A stretch of DNA of 64,000 bases from Streptomyces glaucescens (GTDB lineage Bacteria; Actinomycetota; Actinomycetes; Streptomycetales; Streptomycetaceae): the NCBI RefSeq assembly GCF_000761215.1, contig NZ_CP009438.1, positions 1,817,501 to 1,881,500 of the forward strand, in the 5' to 3' direction. A program made the position numbers and the translations under genes. How positions within the stretch are numbered: the stretch's first letter is position 1; every line of letters starts with the position of its first letter. Positions 42,308 through 49,753 of the stretch are shown one piece after another. The notes under the pieces are model-generated. The model worked only from the letters and a program-made list of their open reading frames with translations, ran no database searches and was not told where the DNA came from.

Positions 42308-43063
42308 ATGGATCTTGGACTGAAGGACCGGGTGTACGTCGTGACCGGGGCCACCCGCGGCCTCGGCAACGCCACCGCGCGCGAGCTGGTCGCCGACGGG
42401 GCGAGGGTGGTCATCACCGGGCGGGACGAGGAGACCGTCGCCGCCGCTGCGGCGGCGCTGGGGCCGGACGTGGCCGGCGTGGCCGTGGACAACGCCGACC
42501 CGGAGGCGCCGGCCCGGCTGATCGCCGCCGCGCGGGAGCGGTTCGGGCGGTTCGACGGCATCCTCGTCAGCGTCGGCGGGCCCCCCGCCGGGTTCGTGGC
42601 GGACAACTCCGACGAGCAGTGGCAGGCGGCGTTCGAGTCGGTGTTCCTCGGCGCGGTGCGGCTGGCGCGGGCCGCGGCGGCGGAGCTGGACGAGGGCGGT
42701 GTCATCGGTTTCGTGCTGTCCGGGTCGGTGTACGAGCCGATCGCCGGGCTGACCATCTCCAACGGGCTGCGGCCGGGACTCGCGGGCTTCGCCAAGTCCC
42801 TCTCGGACGAACTGGGGCCGCGCGGCATCCGGGTCGTCGGGGTGCTGCCGGGCCGTATCGACACCGACCGGGTGCGCGAACTGGACTCGCTGTCGGCGGA
42901 CCCGGAGGCGACCCGCGCGGCGTCCGAGTCGCGGATCCCGCTGCGCCGGTACGGCAGGCCGGAGGAGTTCGGCCGCGCGGCGGCGTTCCTGCTCTCCCCC
43001 GCCGCGTCCTACGTGACCGGAGTCATGGTGCCGGTCGACGGCGGGGCACGGCACGGCTTCTGA
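42308..43063 (+). CDS. Atypical SDR-family oxidoreductase (no canonical YxxxK)
   Basis: A 251-residue SDR with a normal nucleotide site (TGATRGLG at about 14-21) and C-terminal SYVTGVMVPVDGG. The active-site region reads SGSVYEPIAGLTISNGLRPGLAGFAKS: where classical SDRs have YxASK, this has SNGLR, so the catalytic Tyr is absent at the normal place. Proteins with LSNxLRxG here form a known 3-oxoacyl-ACP-reductase-like subgroup. It may use another residue or be non-catalytic. It follows the GH15 gene by 4 nt and is probably cotranscribed. Confidence 0.85.
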   Translation: MDLGLKDRVYVVTGATRGLGNATARELVADGARVVITGRDEETVAAAAAALGPDVAGVAVDNADPEAPARLIAAARERFGRFDGILVSVGGPPAGFVADNSDEQWQAAFESVFLGAVRLARAAAAELDEGGVIGFVLSGSVYEPIAGLTISNGLRPGLAGFAKSLSDELGPRGIRVVGVLPGRIDTDRVRELDSLSADPEATRAASESRIPLRRYGRPEEFGRAAAFLLSPAASYVTGVMVPVDGGARHGF

Positions 43064-43207
43064 CGGGTGCCGGCCGGTGGCGGGCTTCGGCCCGGACGGG
43101 CGGGCGCGCGCCGTGACCCGGTGCGCGGCCGCGCCGTGACCCGGCGCGCGGCGGGGCGCTCCCGCCGGCGTGGGCGCGGCGCGGGCCGGGCCCGGTGCGC
43201 GGGCGGG

Positions 43208-43786
43208 TCAGCTGACGCGTTCGGCGCGGTGCTTGACGCCCCGTAGCCGCACCTTCGCCGGGAGGGCGGTCAGGCCCGCCGCGTCGCGGGCGTGCGCCAG
43301 GGTGCGGGCCGCGAGGTCCTGGAGGGTCGTTCCCGGGTCCACGTGCGGTTCCAGCAGCAACCGGACACGGGCCCGGGGTGCGGTGCGCCGGCCGGTGAGC
43401 CGGACCTGCGCGCGGGTGACGCCGTCCAGGCCGGCCGCCTCCGCCTCCAGGACCTTCTCCAGGGCCCGGCCCCGCACCTGGGCGCCCTCGCCGTCGCCGG
43501 TGTCGACCAGGACCTCGGTCAGCCGGCGCCGGCGCAGCGCCGCGGTGAGCCACCACAGGGCGAGCAGCAGCAGCACGGCGAGGACGGCGATCACGACGGG
43601 CCACCACCAGCCGGACTCCCGCCAGCGGGTCCGTTCGGCGTGGTCGAGCAGGACGTCGTGGCGGCCGCGGTGGATCCACCAGGAGGGCGCGGGCGCACCC
43701 AGGCCGACGGCGAGCACGGAGCCGCCGAGGGCGAGGAGGACCAGCCCGACGAGACCGAGCAGGACGCGGTTGACGGTTCGTGCCAT
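43208..43786 (-). CDS. amaP: AmaP-type alkaline shock membrane anchor protein
   Basis: A 192-residue protein with two N-terminal membrane helices (about 6-28 and 62-82) and a C-terminal domain containing the Asp23-like pattern VRLTGRRTAPRARVRLLLEP. In Staphylococcus AmaP anchors Asp23 filaments to the membrane; here it ends a five-gene operon that also encodes two Asp23 proteins. The start ATG at 43786 lies 4 nt after the upstream stop. Confidence 0.82.
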   Translation of the reverse strand: MARTVNRVLLGLVGLVLLALGGSVLAVGLGAPAPSWWIHRGRHDVLLDHAERTRWRESGWWWPVVIAVLAVLLLLALWWLTAALRRRRLTEVLVDTGDGEGAQVRGRALEKVLEAEAAGLDGVTRAQVRLTGRRTAPRARVRLLLEPHVDPGTTLQDLAARTLAHARDAAGLTALPAKVRLRGVKHRAERVS

Positions 43787-43790
43787 CGTC

Positions 43791-44471
43791 TCAGCCCTTC
43801 CGTCCCGGTCGCCGGACACGCACGGACAGCCGCGGCGGCCGGGCCAGGCCCAGTGCCGCGATCGCCGCGGTGAGCGCCGCGTCGAGTTCGGCGCGTACGT
43901 CGTCCAGGTCGCGGAAGTGGGAGACCGCGCGGACGACGGCCTTGCGGCGGCCCACCGACGCCCGCGCCGACTGCACCCCGGAGACCTCCATGGCCCGGTC
44001 CCGCAGCACCATCGCGGCGGCCGGCCGGTCCAGGGCGGCCCGGACGTCCGGATGGGTCCGCCGCATCGGCAGCAGACCGCGCAGTCCCGGTGTGACGGCC
44101 AGAACGACGAGCCAGAGGCCGAGGGCGGCGACGACCGCCGCGCCGACGCGGACCCAGATGTCGTCCAGGGGCCGTTCGGCGAGTTGCCGGGCGAGTTCGC
44201 GGCGCCAGCTCATCACCGGCCGGCCGGCGCGGACCGCGGCGATGTCGTAGAGGAAGAGGCCCGCCAGGGCGAGCAGGAGCACGGCGACGACGGCCGCGGG
44301 AACGCGGCGCGCGGACCAGAAGCGGCGCCCGACACCGTGTCCGCCGTCCTGACCGCCGTCGGGCCCCGGCAGCGGATCGTGGCCGGCGGTCGCGCCCGGA
44401 CCCTCCTTCTCCAGGACCGGCACGCGCCGGGTGCGGCGCCCGGAGTCCCGGCCGCCGTGGGGCTCGCTCAT
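43791..44471 (-). CDS. DUF6286-type membrane protein of the Asp23 operon
   Basis: A 226-residue protein with a 50-residue polar N-terminus and two membrane helices (about 57-76 and 108-131). A soluble C-terminal domain (about 140-226) follows, in which RDRAMEVSGVQSARASVGRRKAVVRAVSHF resembles the beta-rich Asp23/AmaP fold. It matches the DUF6286 family found in actinobacterial Asp23 clusters. Its start overlaps the upstream Asp23 gene stop (ATGA), and amaP follows after 4 nt. Probably a second membrane anchor of the same envelope complex; this is inferred. Confidence 0.75.
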   Translation of the reverse strand: MSEPHGGRDSGRRTRRVPVLEKEGPGATAGHDPLPGPDGGQDGGHGVGRRFWSARRVPAAVVAVLLLALAGLFLYDIAAVRAGRPVMSWRRELARQLAERPLDDIWVRVGAAVVAALGLWLVVLAVTPGLRGLLPMRRTHPDVRAALDRPAAAMVLRDRAMEVSGVQSARASVGRRKAVVRAVSHFRDLDDVRAELDAALTAAIAALGLARPPRLSVRVRRPGRKG

Positions 44472-44848
44472 CGTGTCCTCCGCTGTGCCGCGCCGGGCGC
44501 CGCCGGCAGGTGCAGCTGTTCCACCTGGACGACGACCTCCGGCACCTCGAATCCCACCAGCGTGCGCACCCGGTCCAGGACGCGGCGGCGCACCGCGCCG
44601 CACCGCGCGCCGATGTCGGCGGGATAGTCCAGCTCCAGGTGGACACGGACGCGCGCGGTCTCGTGGTGGACCTCCACCGTGGCGTGCGGTGGCGACGCCC
44701 CGCTGGGCAGCGGGCCGGCCGCCTCGCGCGCCGCCTGGGCGGCGATCTTGGCGACGACCCGGTCGGCGATCCGCGTGGCGCCGCGCTCCCCCGGCGCTAC
44801 GACCGGGGGGCGGGAGAACGCACCGGCCCCCTCGCTCACCGCGGTCAC
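44468..44848 (-). CDS. Asp23/Gls24 family envelope stress response protein (second copy)
   Basis: A 126-residue Asp23/Gls24 protein. Core motifs are RIADRVVAKIAAQAAREAAG, VRVHLELDYPADIGARCGAVRRRVLDRVRTLVGFEVPEVVVQVEQL. It is shorter than the copy at 45050 and lacks a polar tail. GTG at 44848 overlaps the preceding TGA as GTGA, indicating coupled translation. Asp23 proteins polymerise under the membrane and respond to envelope stress in firmicutes; function in streptomycetes is not settled. Confidence 0.85.
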   Translation of the reverse strand: MTAVSEGAGAFSRPPVVAPGERGATRIADRVVAKIAAQAAREAAGPLPSGASPPHATVEVHHETARVRVHLELDYPADIGARCGAVRRRVLDRVRTLVGFEVPEVVVQVEQLHLPAAPGAAQRRTR

Positions 44849-45030
44849 CGCCGCCGGTTGTCACGCGGACGGAAGAACTCGCCGAGGTCCAGGTCCCCCT
44901 CGGACAACCTGCCGACGAGGAACCCGATGGCGCCCAGTGCGGCCACCAGTACGAAGGCACCGAAGCCGCCGAAGTATCCGGCGAAGCCCAGCGCCATCCC
45001 GGCGATCATGCCGGCCACGGCCATGCTCAT
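44845..45030 (-). CDS. Small membrane protein of the Asp23 operon (DUF2273-like)
   Basis: A 61-residue protein consisting of two closely packed Gly/Ala-rich helices (about 3-22 and 24-42) and a charged tail ending RPRDNRRR. Its size, topology and position between two asp23 genes match the DUF2273 proteins of Asp23 loci in Gram-positive bacteria, though sequence identity cannot be checked here. It overlaps the next gene (GTGA). Confidence 0.75.
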   Translation of the reverse strand: MSMAVAGMIAGMALGFAGYFGGFGAFVLVAALGAIGFLVGRLSEGDLDLGEFFRPRDNRRR

Positions 45031-45049
45031 GCTGCGCTCCTACGGTGCG

Positions 45050-45529
45050 TCACTGGATCCGGGGCTCCGGCTGTTCCTCGTCCTCTTCGTCCGGGAGCTT
45101 GACGTCGCCGACCGCGATGTTGACCTCGACGACTTCGAGGCCCGTCATCCGTTCCACGGCGCCGATGACGTTCTCGCGGACATCGCGGGCGACGTCGGAG
45201 ATCGAGACGCCGTAGTCGACGACGATGTCCAGGTCGAGCGCGGTCTGCCGCTCGCCGACCTCCGCCTTCACCCCGCGGGTCACCGATTTCGACCCGCCGG
45301 GCACCCGGTCGCGCACGGCGCCGAGCGTACGGCTGACGCCGCTGCCCATGGCGTGCACGCCGACGACGTCGCGGGCGGCGAGTCCGGCGATCTTCTCCAC
45401 CACGCCGTCGGCGATGGTGGTCCGCCCGCGGGTGCCCGGGTCGCGCCGGGGCGACTTGCGGGTCTGCACGGGCGGCTCGTTCTCGCCTTCCGGAGTCTGC
45501 GCCCGGTTCCGGTCCGTCATATCGGTCAT
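45050..45529 (-). CDS. Asp23/Gls24 family envelope stress response protein (first copy)
   Basis: A 159-residue Asp23/Gls24 protein heading the operon. A polar N-terminus (about 1-35) leads to the core: TTIADGVVEKIAGLAARDVVGVHAMG, KAEVGERQTALDLDIVVDYGVSISDVARDVRENVIGAVERMTGLEVVEVNI. An acidic tail (DEEDEEQPE) follows. Of the two copies this is the closer match to canonical Asp23. An 88-nt gap separates it from a divergent gene, and both promoters must lie there. Confidence 0.88.
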   Translation of the reverse strand: MTDMTDRNRAQTPEGENEPPVQTRKSPRRDPGTRGRTTIADGVVEKIAGLAARDVVGVHAMGSGVSRTLGAVRDRVPGGSKSVTRGVKAEVGERQTALDLDIVVDYGVSISDVARDVRENVIGAVERMTGLEVVEVNIAVGDVKLPDEEDEEQPEPRIQ

Positions 45530-45617
45530 CGCCGTACGTTCCTCTCGGTTCGTCCTACTTCGTCCACGTTAAGCGCGGTTGCTCGTTCGCGCGCCAGGAA
45601 TGCGGCAGGCTGGAGGA

Positions 45618-46340
45618 ATGACGGCGGACCGGTGGACGCGGGCGGTACGGGAACAACTGGGACTGGGCAGGATCCTGCCTCTGGGTGACGCGCGTGACGG
45701 CGCGTGGATCGCGGAGGGCGCGGCGGGGACGGTGCTGCGGAACGCGGCGGACGTGGTGGCGGGCGTGCGGCTGGAGCGGCTGCGGATCGGCCTGGCCGAC
45801 CCGGAGCACGCCCACGACGCGGCCGTACCGGCCCCGCCCAGCGCGCTCCCGCCGGGGCCGCTGCGGGTGACGGCGGAGTTCTCTGCCGCGGTGGCGTGGC
45901 CCCTGCCGGAGTCCGCGGCACGGCTGCGTACGGCGCTGGCGGCGGCCGCCGCCGGGCGGCTGGGCCTGCGGGTCGCGGAGGTCGACCTGCGGGTGACGGA
46001 CCTGCTGGACGAGGAGCCCGAACGGGTGAACGTGCCGCCGCCGGAGCCGCCGGACGCGCGGGAGACCGCGGAGGGCGACGAGGCGCGCGCCGCGGAGGTG
46101 GCGCGCGCGGTGCCGGGGGTGGCCCGGCTGACCGGGGTGCTGGGCGGCCTCGGCCAGGGGGTGCACATCGAGGACCGGCCCGGCCCGGACCCGGCCCTGG
46201 CGCGCCGGCACGTCCGGCTGGAACTCGCCCTGCGTGCGGACCACCGGGCCGTGGAGGTGGCCCGCGAGGTCCGCACGCGGGTGAGCGAGGCACTGCGGGA
46301 CCACCCGACGGTGGCGGTGCTGGTCACCTCCGTGGGGTGA
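45618..46340 (+). CDS. Conserved hypothetical protein divergent from the Asp23 operon
   Basis: A 240-residue soluble protein. It appears to hold two copies of a module with alternating strands and helices (about 50-110 and 160-235; PGPLRVTAEFSAAVAWPLPE and ARRHVRLELALRADHRAVEVAREVRTRVSEALRDHP). The second copy resembles the Asp23 core (LELAL then VAREVRTRV), so it could be a distant Asp23 relative. Similar streptomycete proteins have been named nucleopolyhedrovirus P10 family, which is not informative. TGGAGGA precedes the ATG at 45618 ideally. Confidence 0.75.
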   Translation: MTADRWTRAVREQLGLGRILPLGDARDGAWIAEGAAGTVLRNAADVVAGVRLERLRIGLADPEHAHDAAVPAPPSALPPGPLRVTAEFSAAVAWPLPESAARLRTALAAAAAGRLGLRVAEVDLRVTDLLDEEPERVNVPPPEPPDARETAEGDEARAAEVARAVPGVARLTGVLGGLGQGVHIEDRPGPDPALARRHVRLELALRADHRAVEVAREVRTRVSEALRDHPTVAVLVTSVG

Positions 46341-46401
46341 GGAGCCGCCCGCGCGGGGCGGCGACCCGCGGCCGCCGCCCCACCGTCGGCCGCTCTTCCC
46401 C

Positions 46402-47205
46402 TCAGTCGCCGATGCCGGCCAGGTCGCGCAGGCGGCGGGCCTGGGCCTGGCGTTCGGCGCCGCGCTGCTCCTCGTAGGTGCGGTCCTGGGCACCGCGCAG
46501 CAGGGCCTTGGTCTCGACGACGGCGTCGCGCGGCGCGGCCAGCAGCGCGGTGGCCAGGTCGTGGACGGCGGCGTCGAGCTGGTCCATGGGCACGGCGATG
46601 TTCGCCAGCCCGGTGGCCACGGCCTCCTCGGCCAGGACGAACCGCCCGGTGGCGCAGATCTCCAGGGCGCGGGCGTAGCCGACCAGGCTCACCAGGGGGT
46701 GGGTGCCGGTGAGGTCGGGCACCAGCCCGAGGCTGGTCTCGCGCATGGCGAACTGCACGTCGTCGGCGACGACGCGCAGATCGCAGGCGAGTGCGAGCTG
46801 GAACCCGGCTCCGATGGCGTGGCCCTGGACGGCGGCGACGGACACGAGGTCGCTGCGCCGCCACCAGGTGAACGCCTCCTGGTACTCGGCGATGGTGGCG
46901 TCCAGCTCGGCGTCCGAGCCACGTGCCAGGTCGAGGAACGACGGCTCGCCGTCGAAGCCCTCGGGCGTGAACGCCTGCCGGTCGAGCCCGGCCGAGAACG
47001 ACTTGCCCTCGGCGCGCAGCACCACCACGCGGACGCTGCCCGGCAGCAGCCGGCCCGCCTCGGCCAGCGCCCGCCACAGGGCGGGGCTCTGCGCGTTGCG
47101 CTTGGCCGGGTTGGTCAGCGTCACCGTGGCGATCGCGTCCTCGACGGTGAGCCGTACGCCGTCCTTGTCGAGTACCGGATCGATTACCGGGTCGAGCGAA
47201 GCCAT
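46402..47205 (-). CDS. Enoyl-CoA hydratase/isomerase family protein
   Basis: A 267-residue crotonase-fold protein. NPAKRNAQSPALW, GKSFSAGLDR (oxyanion hole in place of the usual FxAGxD), and GHAIGAGFQLALACDLRVVADDVQFAMRETSLGLVPDLTG are typical. The first catalytic Glu position of hydratases is not clear (GAGFQLAL), while E of MRETSLG fits the second. It may therefore be an isomerase or hydratase of unknown CoA ester. The ATG at 47205 has CGGAGGCGCC upstream. It is followed by nothing on the same strand, so probably monocistronic. Confidence 0.87.
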   Translation of the reverse strand: MASLDPVIDPVLDKDGVRLTVEDAIATVTLTNPAKRNAQSPALWRALAEAGRLLPGSVRVVVLRAEGKSFSAGLDRQAFTPEGFDGEPSFLDLARGSDAELDATIAEYQEAFTWWRRSDLVSVAAVQGHAIGAGFQLALACDLRVVADDVQFAMRETSLGLVPDLTGTHPLVSLVGYARALEICATGRFVLAEEAVATGLANIAVPMDQLDAAVHDLATALLAAPRDAVVETKALLRGAQDRTYEEQRGAERQAQARRLRDLAGIGD

Positions 47206-47376
47206 GGGGCGCCTCCGATGGGTGCGGTCATCGTGAGTGCCGTGCCGTAGGGCGGGCACTCCTAAGTGACTGCACAGTAACCACCCGGGCGGCCCGGGGT
47301 CCCACCAGGTCCCTCGAAGGAACGCGGGGGACGACCGGCCGGGTGGCCACCAGCGAAGGCGCTGGGCCGCCCGGGA

Positions 47377-47598
47377 TCAGGCCGACTGGGCCTTCTTGCC
47401 CCGGGTCGCCCCGCCACGCCCACGGAGCGTGACGCCCGATTCGCTCAGCATGCGGTGCACGAAGCCATACGAGCGGCCGGTCTCCTCGGCCAACGCCCGG
47501 ATGCTCGCACCGGCGTCGTACTTCTTCTTCAGGTCTGCCGCGAGCTTGTCGCGCGCGGCGCCGGTCACCCGGCTGCCCTTCTTCAGAGTCTCGGCCAC
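47377..47598 (-). CDS. gbn: Gbn-type nucleoid-associated protein (helix-turn-helix, SCO1839 orthologue)
   Basis: A 73-residue basic protein: VAETLKKGSRVTGAARDKLAADLKKKYDAGASIRALAEETGRSYGFVHRMLSESGV as one helix-turn-helix (about 25-60), then an Arg/Gly/Lys tail. From memory it is almost identical in design and length to S. coelicolor SCO1839, described as Gbn, a small nucleoid-associated protein that binds GATC-containing sites and affects development. GTG at 47598 with GAGGAGG upstream gives exactly 73 residues; an ATG further up would add 13. Nine GATC sites lie in the 465 bp upstream. Confidence 0.88.
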   Translation of the reverse strand: MAETLKKGSRVTGAARDKLAADLKKKYDAGASIRALAEETGRSYGFVHRMLSESGVTLRGRGGATRGKKAQSA

Positions 47599-47800
47599 CC
47601 GTGCCTCCTCATGGGAAGTGCGCTCTGGTCTCCTCATGATCACCCCTCCGGGCCCACATGGCCACCCATTCGGCAAGGTCCGTGGATGAGGGTTGTGACG
47701 ACAGGAGTGCGTCCCCACAAGCGGAATGCGGGCTTCAAGTCGTCGCGCCGGATACGACTGAATGGGTCGTTCCGCGAAGTGGCAGGTCAGAGACGTCCGA

Positions 47801-47833
47801 CGGCCGATCCCTTGTCGACAAAGGGATCGGCCG
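47801..47833 (-). terminator. Palindrome with GATC in each arm, possible ABC-F terminator
   Basis: CGGCCGATCCCTT (47801-47813) and AAGGGATCGGCCG (47821-47833) are exact complements around GTCGACA. It is 231 nt past the ABC-F stop and 203 nt before gbn. Without a T-run it could be a terminator or a protein site. Confidence 0.6.
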
Positions 47834-47916
47834 TGAAATCGGTGTAGGACACACCATGGGATGAGGCGATCTCACACAGATGATGGATCACGGATCGTCC
47901 GAATGATCCATACGCC

Positions 47917-48021
47917 GTGGATCACCCCCGCGACCACGCCGGCCGACGCGAGTGGATCACCCCTGCGACCACGCCGGCCGACGGATGTGAATCACTGCTG
48001 CGGCCACACCGGTCCGGTGCG
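47917..48021. repeat. 35-bp tandem repeat, three copies
   Basis: Copies start at 47917, 47952 and 47987. The first two share GTGGATCACCC-GCGACCACGCC (C or T at the variable base) and differ very little; the third is degenerate and has lost its GATC. It lies directly after the end of the ABC-F gene. Confidence 0.8.
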
Positions 48022-48063
48022 ACCGGAGTGCCCCTCCGACCGCGCCGGACCGGCCGGTCCGGG

Positions 48064-49662
48064 TCAGGCCAGGGCGACCAGATCGGCGTAGTCCTGGCCC
48101 CACAGGTCCTCGACGCCGTCCGGCAGCAGGATGATCCGCTCCGGCTGGAGCGCCTCGACCGCGCCCTCGTCGTGGGTGACCAGGACGACCGCGCCCTTGT
48201 AGGTGCGCAGCGCGCCCAGGATCTCCTCGCGGCTGGCCGGGTCGAGGTTGTTGGTGGGCTCGTCGAGCAGCAGCACGTTCGCCGAGGAGACCACCAGGGT
48301 GGCCAGCGCGAGACGGGTCTTCTCACCGCCGGAGAGCACCCCGGCCGGCTTGTCGACGTCGTCACCGGAGAACAGGAACGAGCCGAGCACCTTGCGGACC
48401 TCCACCAGGTCCATGTCGGGCGCGGCGGAGCGCATGTTCTCCAGGACCGTGCGGTCCGGGTCCAGGGTCTCGTGCTCCTGCGCGTAGTACCCGAGCTTCA
48501 GGCCGTGGCCCTCGATCACCTCGCCGGTGTCGGGCTTCTCCACGCCCGCCAGGAGCCGCAGCAGAGTGGTCTTGCCGGCGCCGTTGAGGCCGAGGATGAC
48601 CACGCGGGAGCCCTTGTCGATGGCCAGGTCGACGTCGGTGAAGATCTCCAGCGAGCCGTACGACTTGGACAGCCCCTCGGCGGTCAGCGGGGTCTTGCCG
48701 CAGGGCGCGGGCTCGGGGAAGCGCAGCTTGGCGACCTTGTCGGACTGGCGCACCGCCTCCAGGCCGGCCAGCAGCTTGTCCGCACGGCGGGCCATGTTCT
48801 GCGCGGCGACCGTCTTGGTGGCCTTGGCGCGCATCTTGTCGGCCTGCGAGTGCAGGGCGGCGGCCTTCTTCTCGGCGTTCGCGCGCTCGCGCTTGCGGCG
48901 CTTCTCGTCGGCCTCGCGCTGCTGCTGGTACAGCTTCCAGCCCATGTTGTAGACGTCGATCGTGGCGCGGTTGGCGTCCAGGTAGAACACCTTGTTGACG
49001 ACCGTGTCCACCAGGTCGACGTCGTGCGAGATGACGATGAAGCCGCCGCGGTAGGTCTTGAGGTAGTCGCGCAGCCAGACGATCGAGTCGGCGTCGAGGT
49101 GGTTGGTCGGCTCGTCGAGGAGGAGCGTGTCCGCGTCCGAGAAGAGGATGCGGGCCAGCTCGACGCGGCGGCGCTGACCGCCGGAGAGGGTGTGCAGCGG
49201 CTGGCCGAGCACCCGGTCCGGCAGGTTGAGCGCGGCGGCGATGGTGGCGGCCTCGGCCTCGGCGGCGTACCCGCCCTTGGTGAGGAACTCGGTCTCCTGG
49301 CGCTCGTACTGCCTGAGCGCCTTCTCGCGGGTGGCGCCCTGGCCGTTGGCGATGCGCTGCTCGTTCTCGCGCATCTTGCGGATCAGGACGTCCAGGCCGC
49401 GCGCGGAGAGGATGCGGTCGCGGGCGAGGACGTCGAGGTCGCCGGTGCGGGGGTCCTGCGGCAGATAGCCGACCTCGCCGGAGCGGGTGATGGTGCCGGC
49501 GGCGGGGATGCCCTCGCCGGCCAGGCACTTGGTCAGCGTGGTCTTTCCGGCGCCGTTGCGGCCGACCAGGCCGATGCGGTCGCCCTTGGCGACACGGAAG
49601 GTGGCGGACTCGATGAGGACGCGGGCACCGGCGCGAAGCTCGATACCGGAGGCGGAGATCAC
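48064..49662 (-). CDS. ABC-F family ATP-binding protein (ribosome-associated type)
   Basis: A 532-residue protein with two ABC ATPase domains and no membrane segment. Domain 1 (about 1-245) has GRNGAGKTT, LSGGQRRRVELA and LLLDEPTNHLD; domain 2 (about 315-532) has GLNGAGKTT, LSGGEKTRLALA and LLLDEPTNNLD. The charged linker between them (about 245-310, EADEKRRKRERANAEKKAAAL) is the ribosome-binding P-site tether motif region. ABC-F proteins act as translation factors or protect ribosomes from antibiotics. GTG at 49662 follows CTGGAGTC. A 7-codon uORF lies 58 nt upstream, which favours an antibiotic-responsive role, but this is inference. Confidence 0.92.
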   Translation of the reverse strand: MISASGIELRAGARVLIESATFRVAKGDRIGLVGRNGAGKTTLTKCLAGEGIPAAGTITRSGEVGYLPQDPRTGDLDVLARDRILSARGLDVLIRKMRENEQRIANGQGATREKALRQYERQETEFLTKGGYAAEAEAATIAAALNLPDRVLGQPLHTLSGGQRRRVELARILFSDADTLLLDEPTNHLDADSIVWLRDYLKTYRGGFIVISHDVDLVDTVVNKVFYLDANRATIDVYNMGWKLYQQQREADEKRRKRERANAEKKAAALHSQADKMRAKATKTVAAQNMARRADKLLAGLEAVRQSDKVAKLRFPEPAPCGKTPLTAEGLSKSYGSLEIFTDVDLAIDKGSRVVILGLNGAGKTTLLRLLAGVEKPDTGEVIEGHGLKLGYYAQEHETLDPDRTVLENMRSAAPDMDLVEVRKVLGSFLFSGDDVDKPAGVLSGGEKTRLALATLVVSSANVLLLDEPTNNLDPASREEILGALRTYKGAVVLVTHDEGAVEALQPERIILLPDGVEDLWGQDYADLVALA

Positions 49663-49720
49663 GGACAGACTCCAGGGCGGATGGTGGGCGGGACGGGGGG
49701 CTTGAACACGTTCCCGCTGT

Positions 49721-49744
49721 CTAGTGCGCGAGGAGAATGGCCAT
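49721..49744 (-). CDS. Seven-codon leader ORF (uORF) of the ABC-F gene
   Basis: Minus-strand ATG at 49744 encodes MAILLAH and stops at 49721. TAGACT (-10) lies at 49756-49751, ending 6 nt before that ATG, so the transcript would start at or near the uORF start codon (leaderless). The CTCC within the uORF could pair with GGAG, the SD of the ABC-F gene. The -35 is not obvious. It is too short to be judged by coding statistics. Confidence 0.5.
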   Translation of the reverse strand: MAILLAH

Positions 49745-49753
49745 GGGGCCAGT

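Larger units (their letters stand above)
47599..48063. promoter_or_regulatory. gbn upstream region with a GATC cluster
   Basis: This 465-bp gap between the ABC-F gene end and the gbn start has no gene. GATC occurs at 47638, 47806, 47825, 47868, 47886, 47893, 47905, 47920 and 47955, about seven times the number I would expect at this GC content. It also holds a palindrome (47801-47833) and a 35-bp tandem repeat (47917-48021). The gbn promoter must be within it, but I see no clear -35/-10. Confidence 0.7.
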
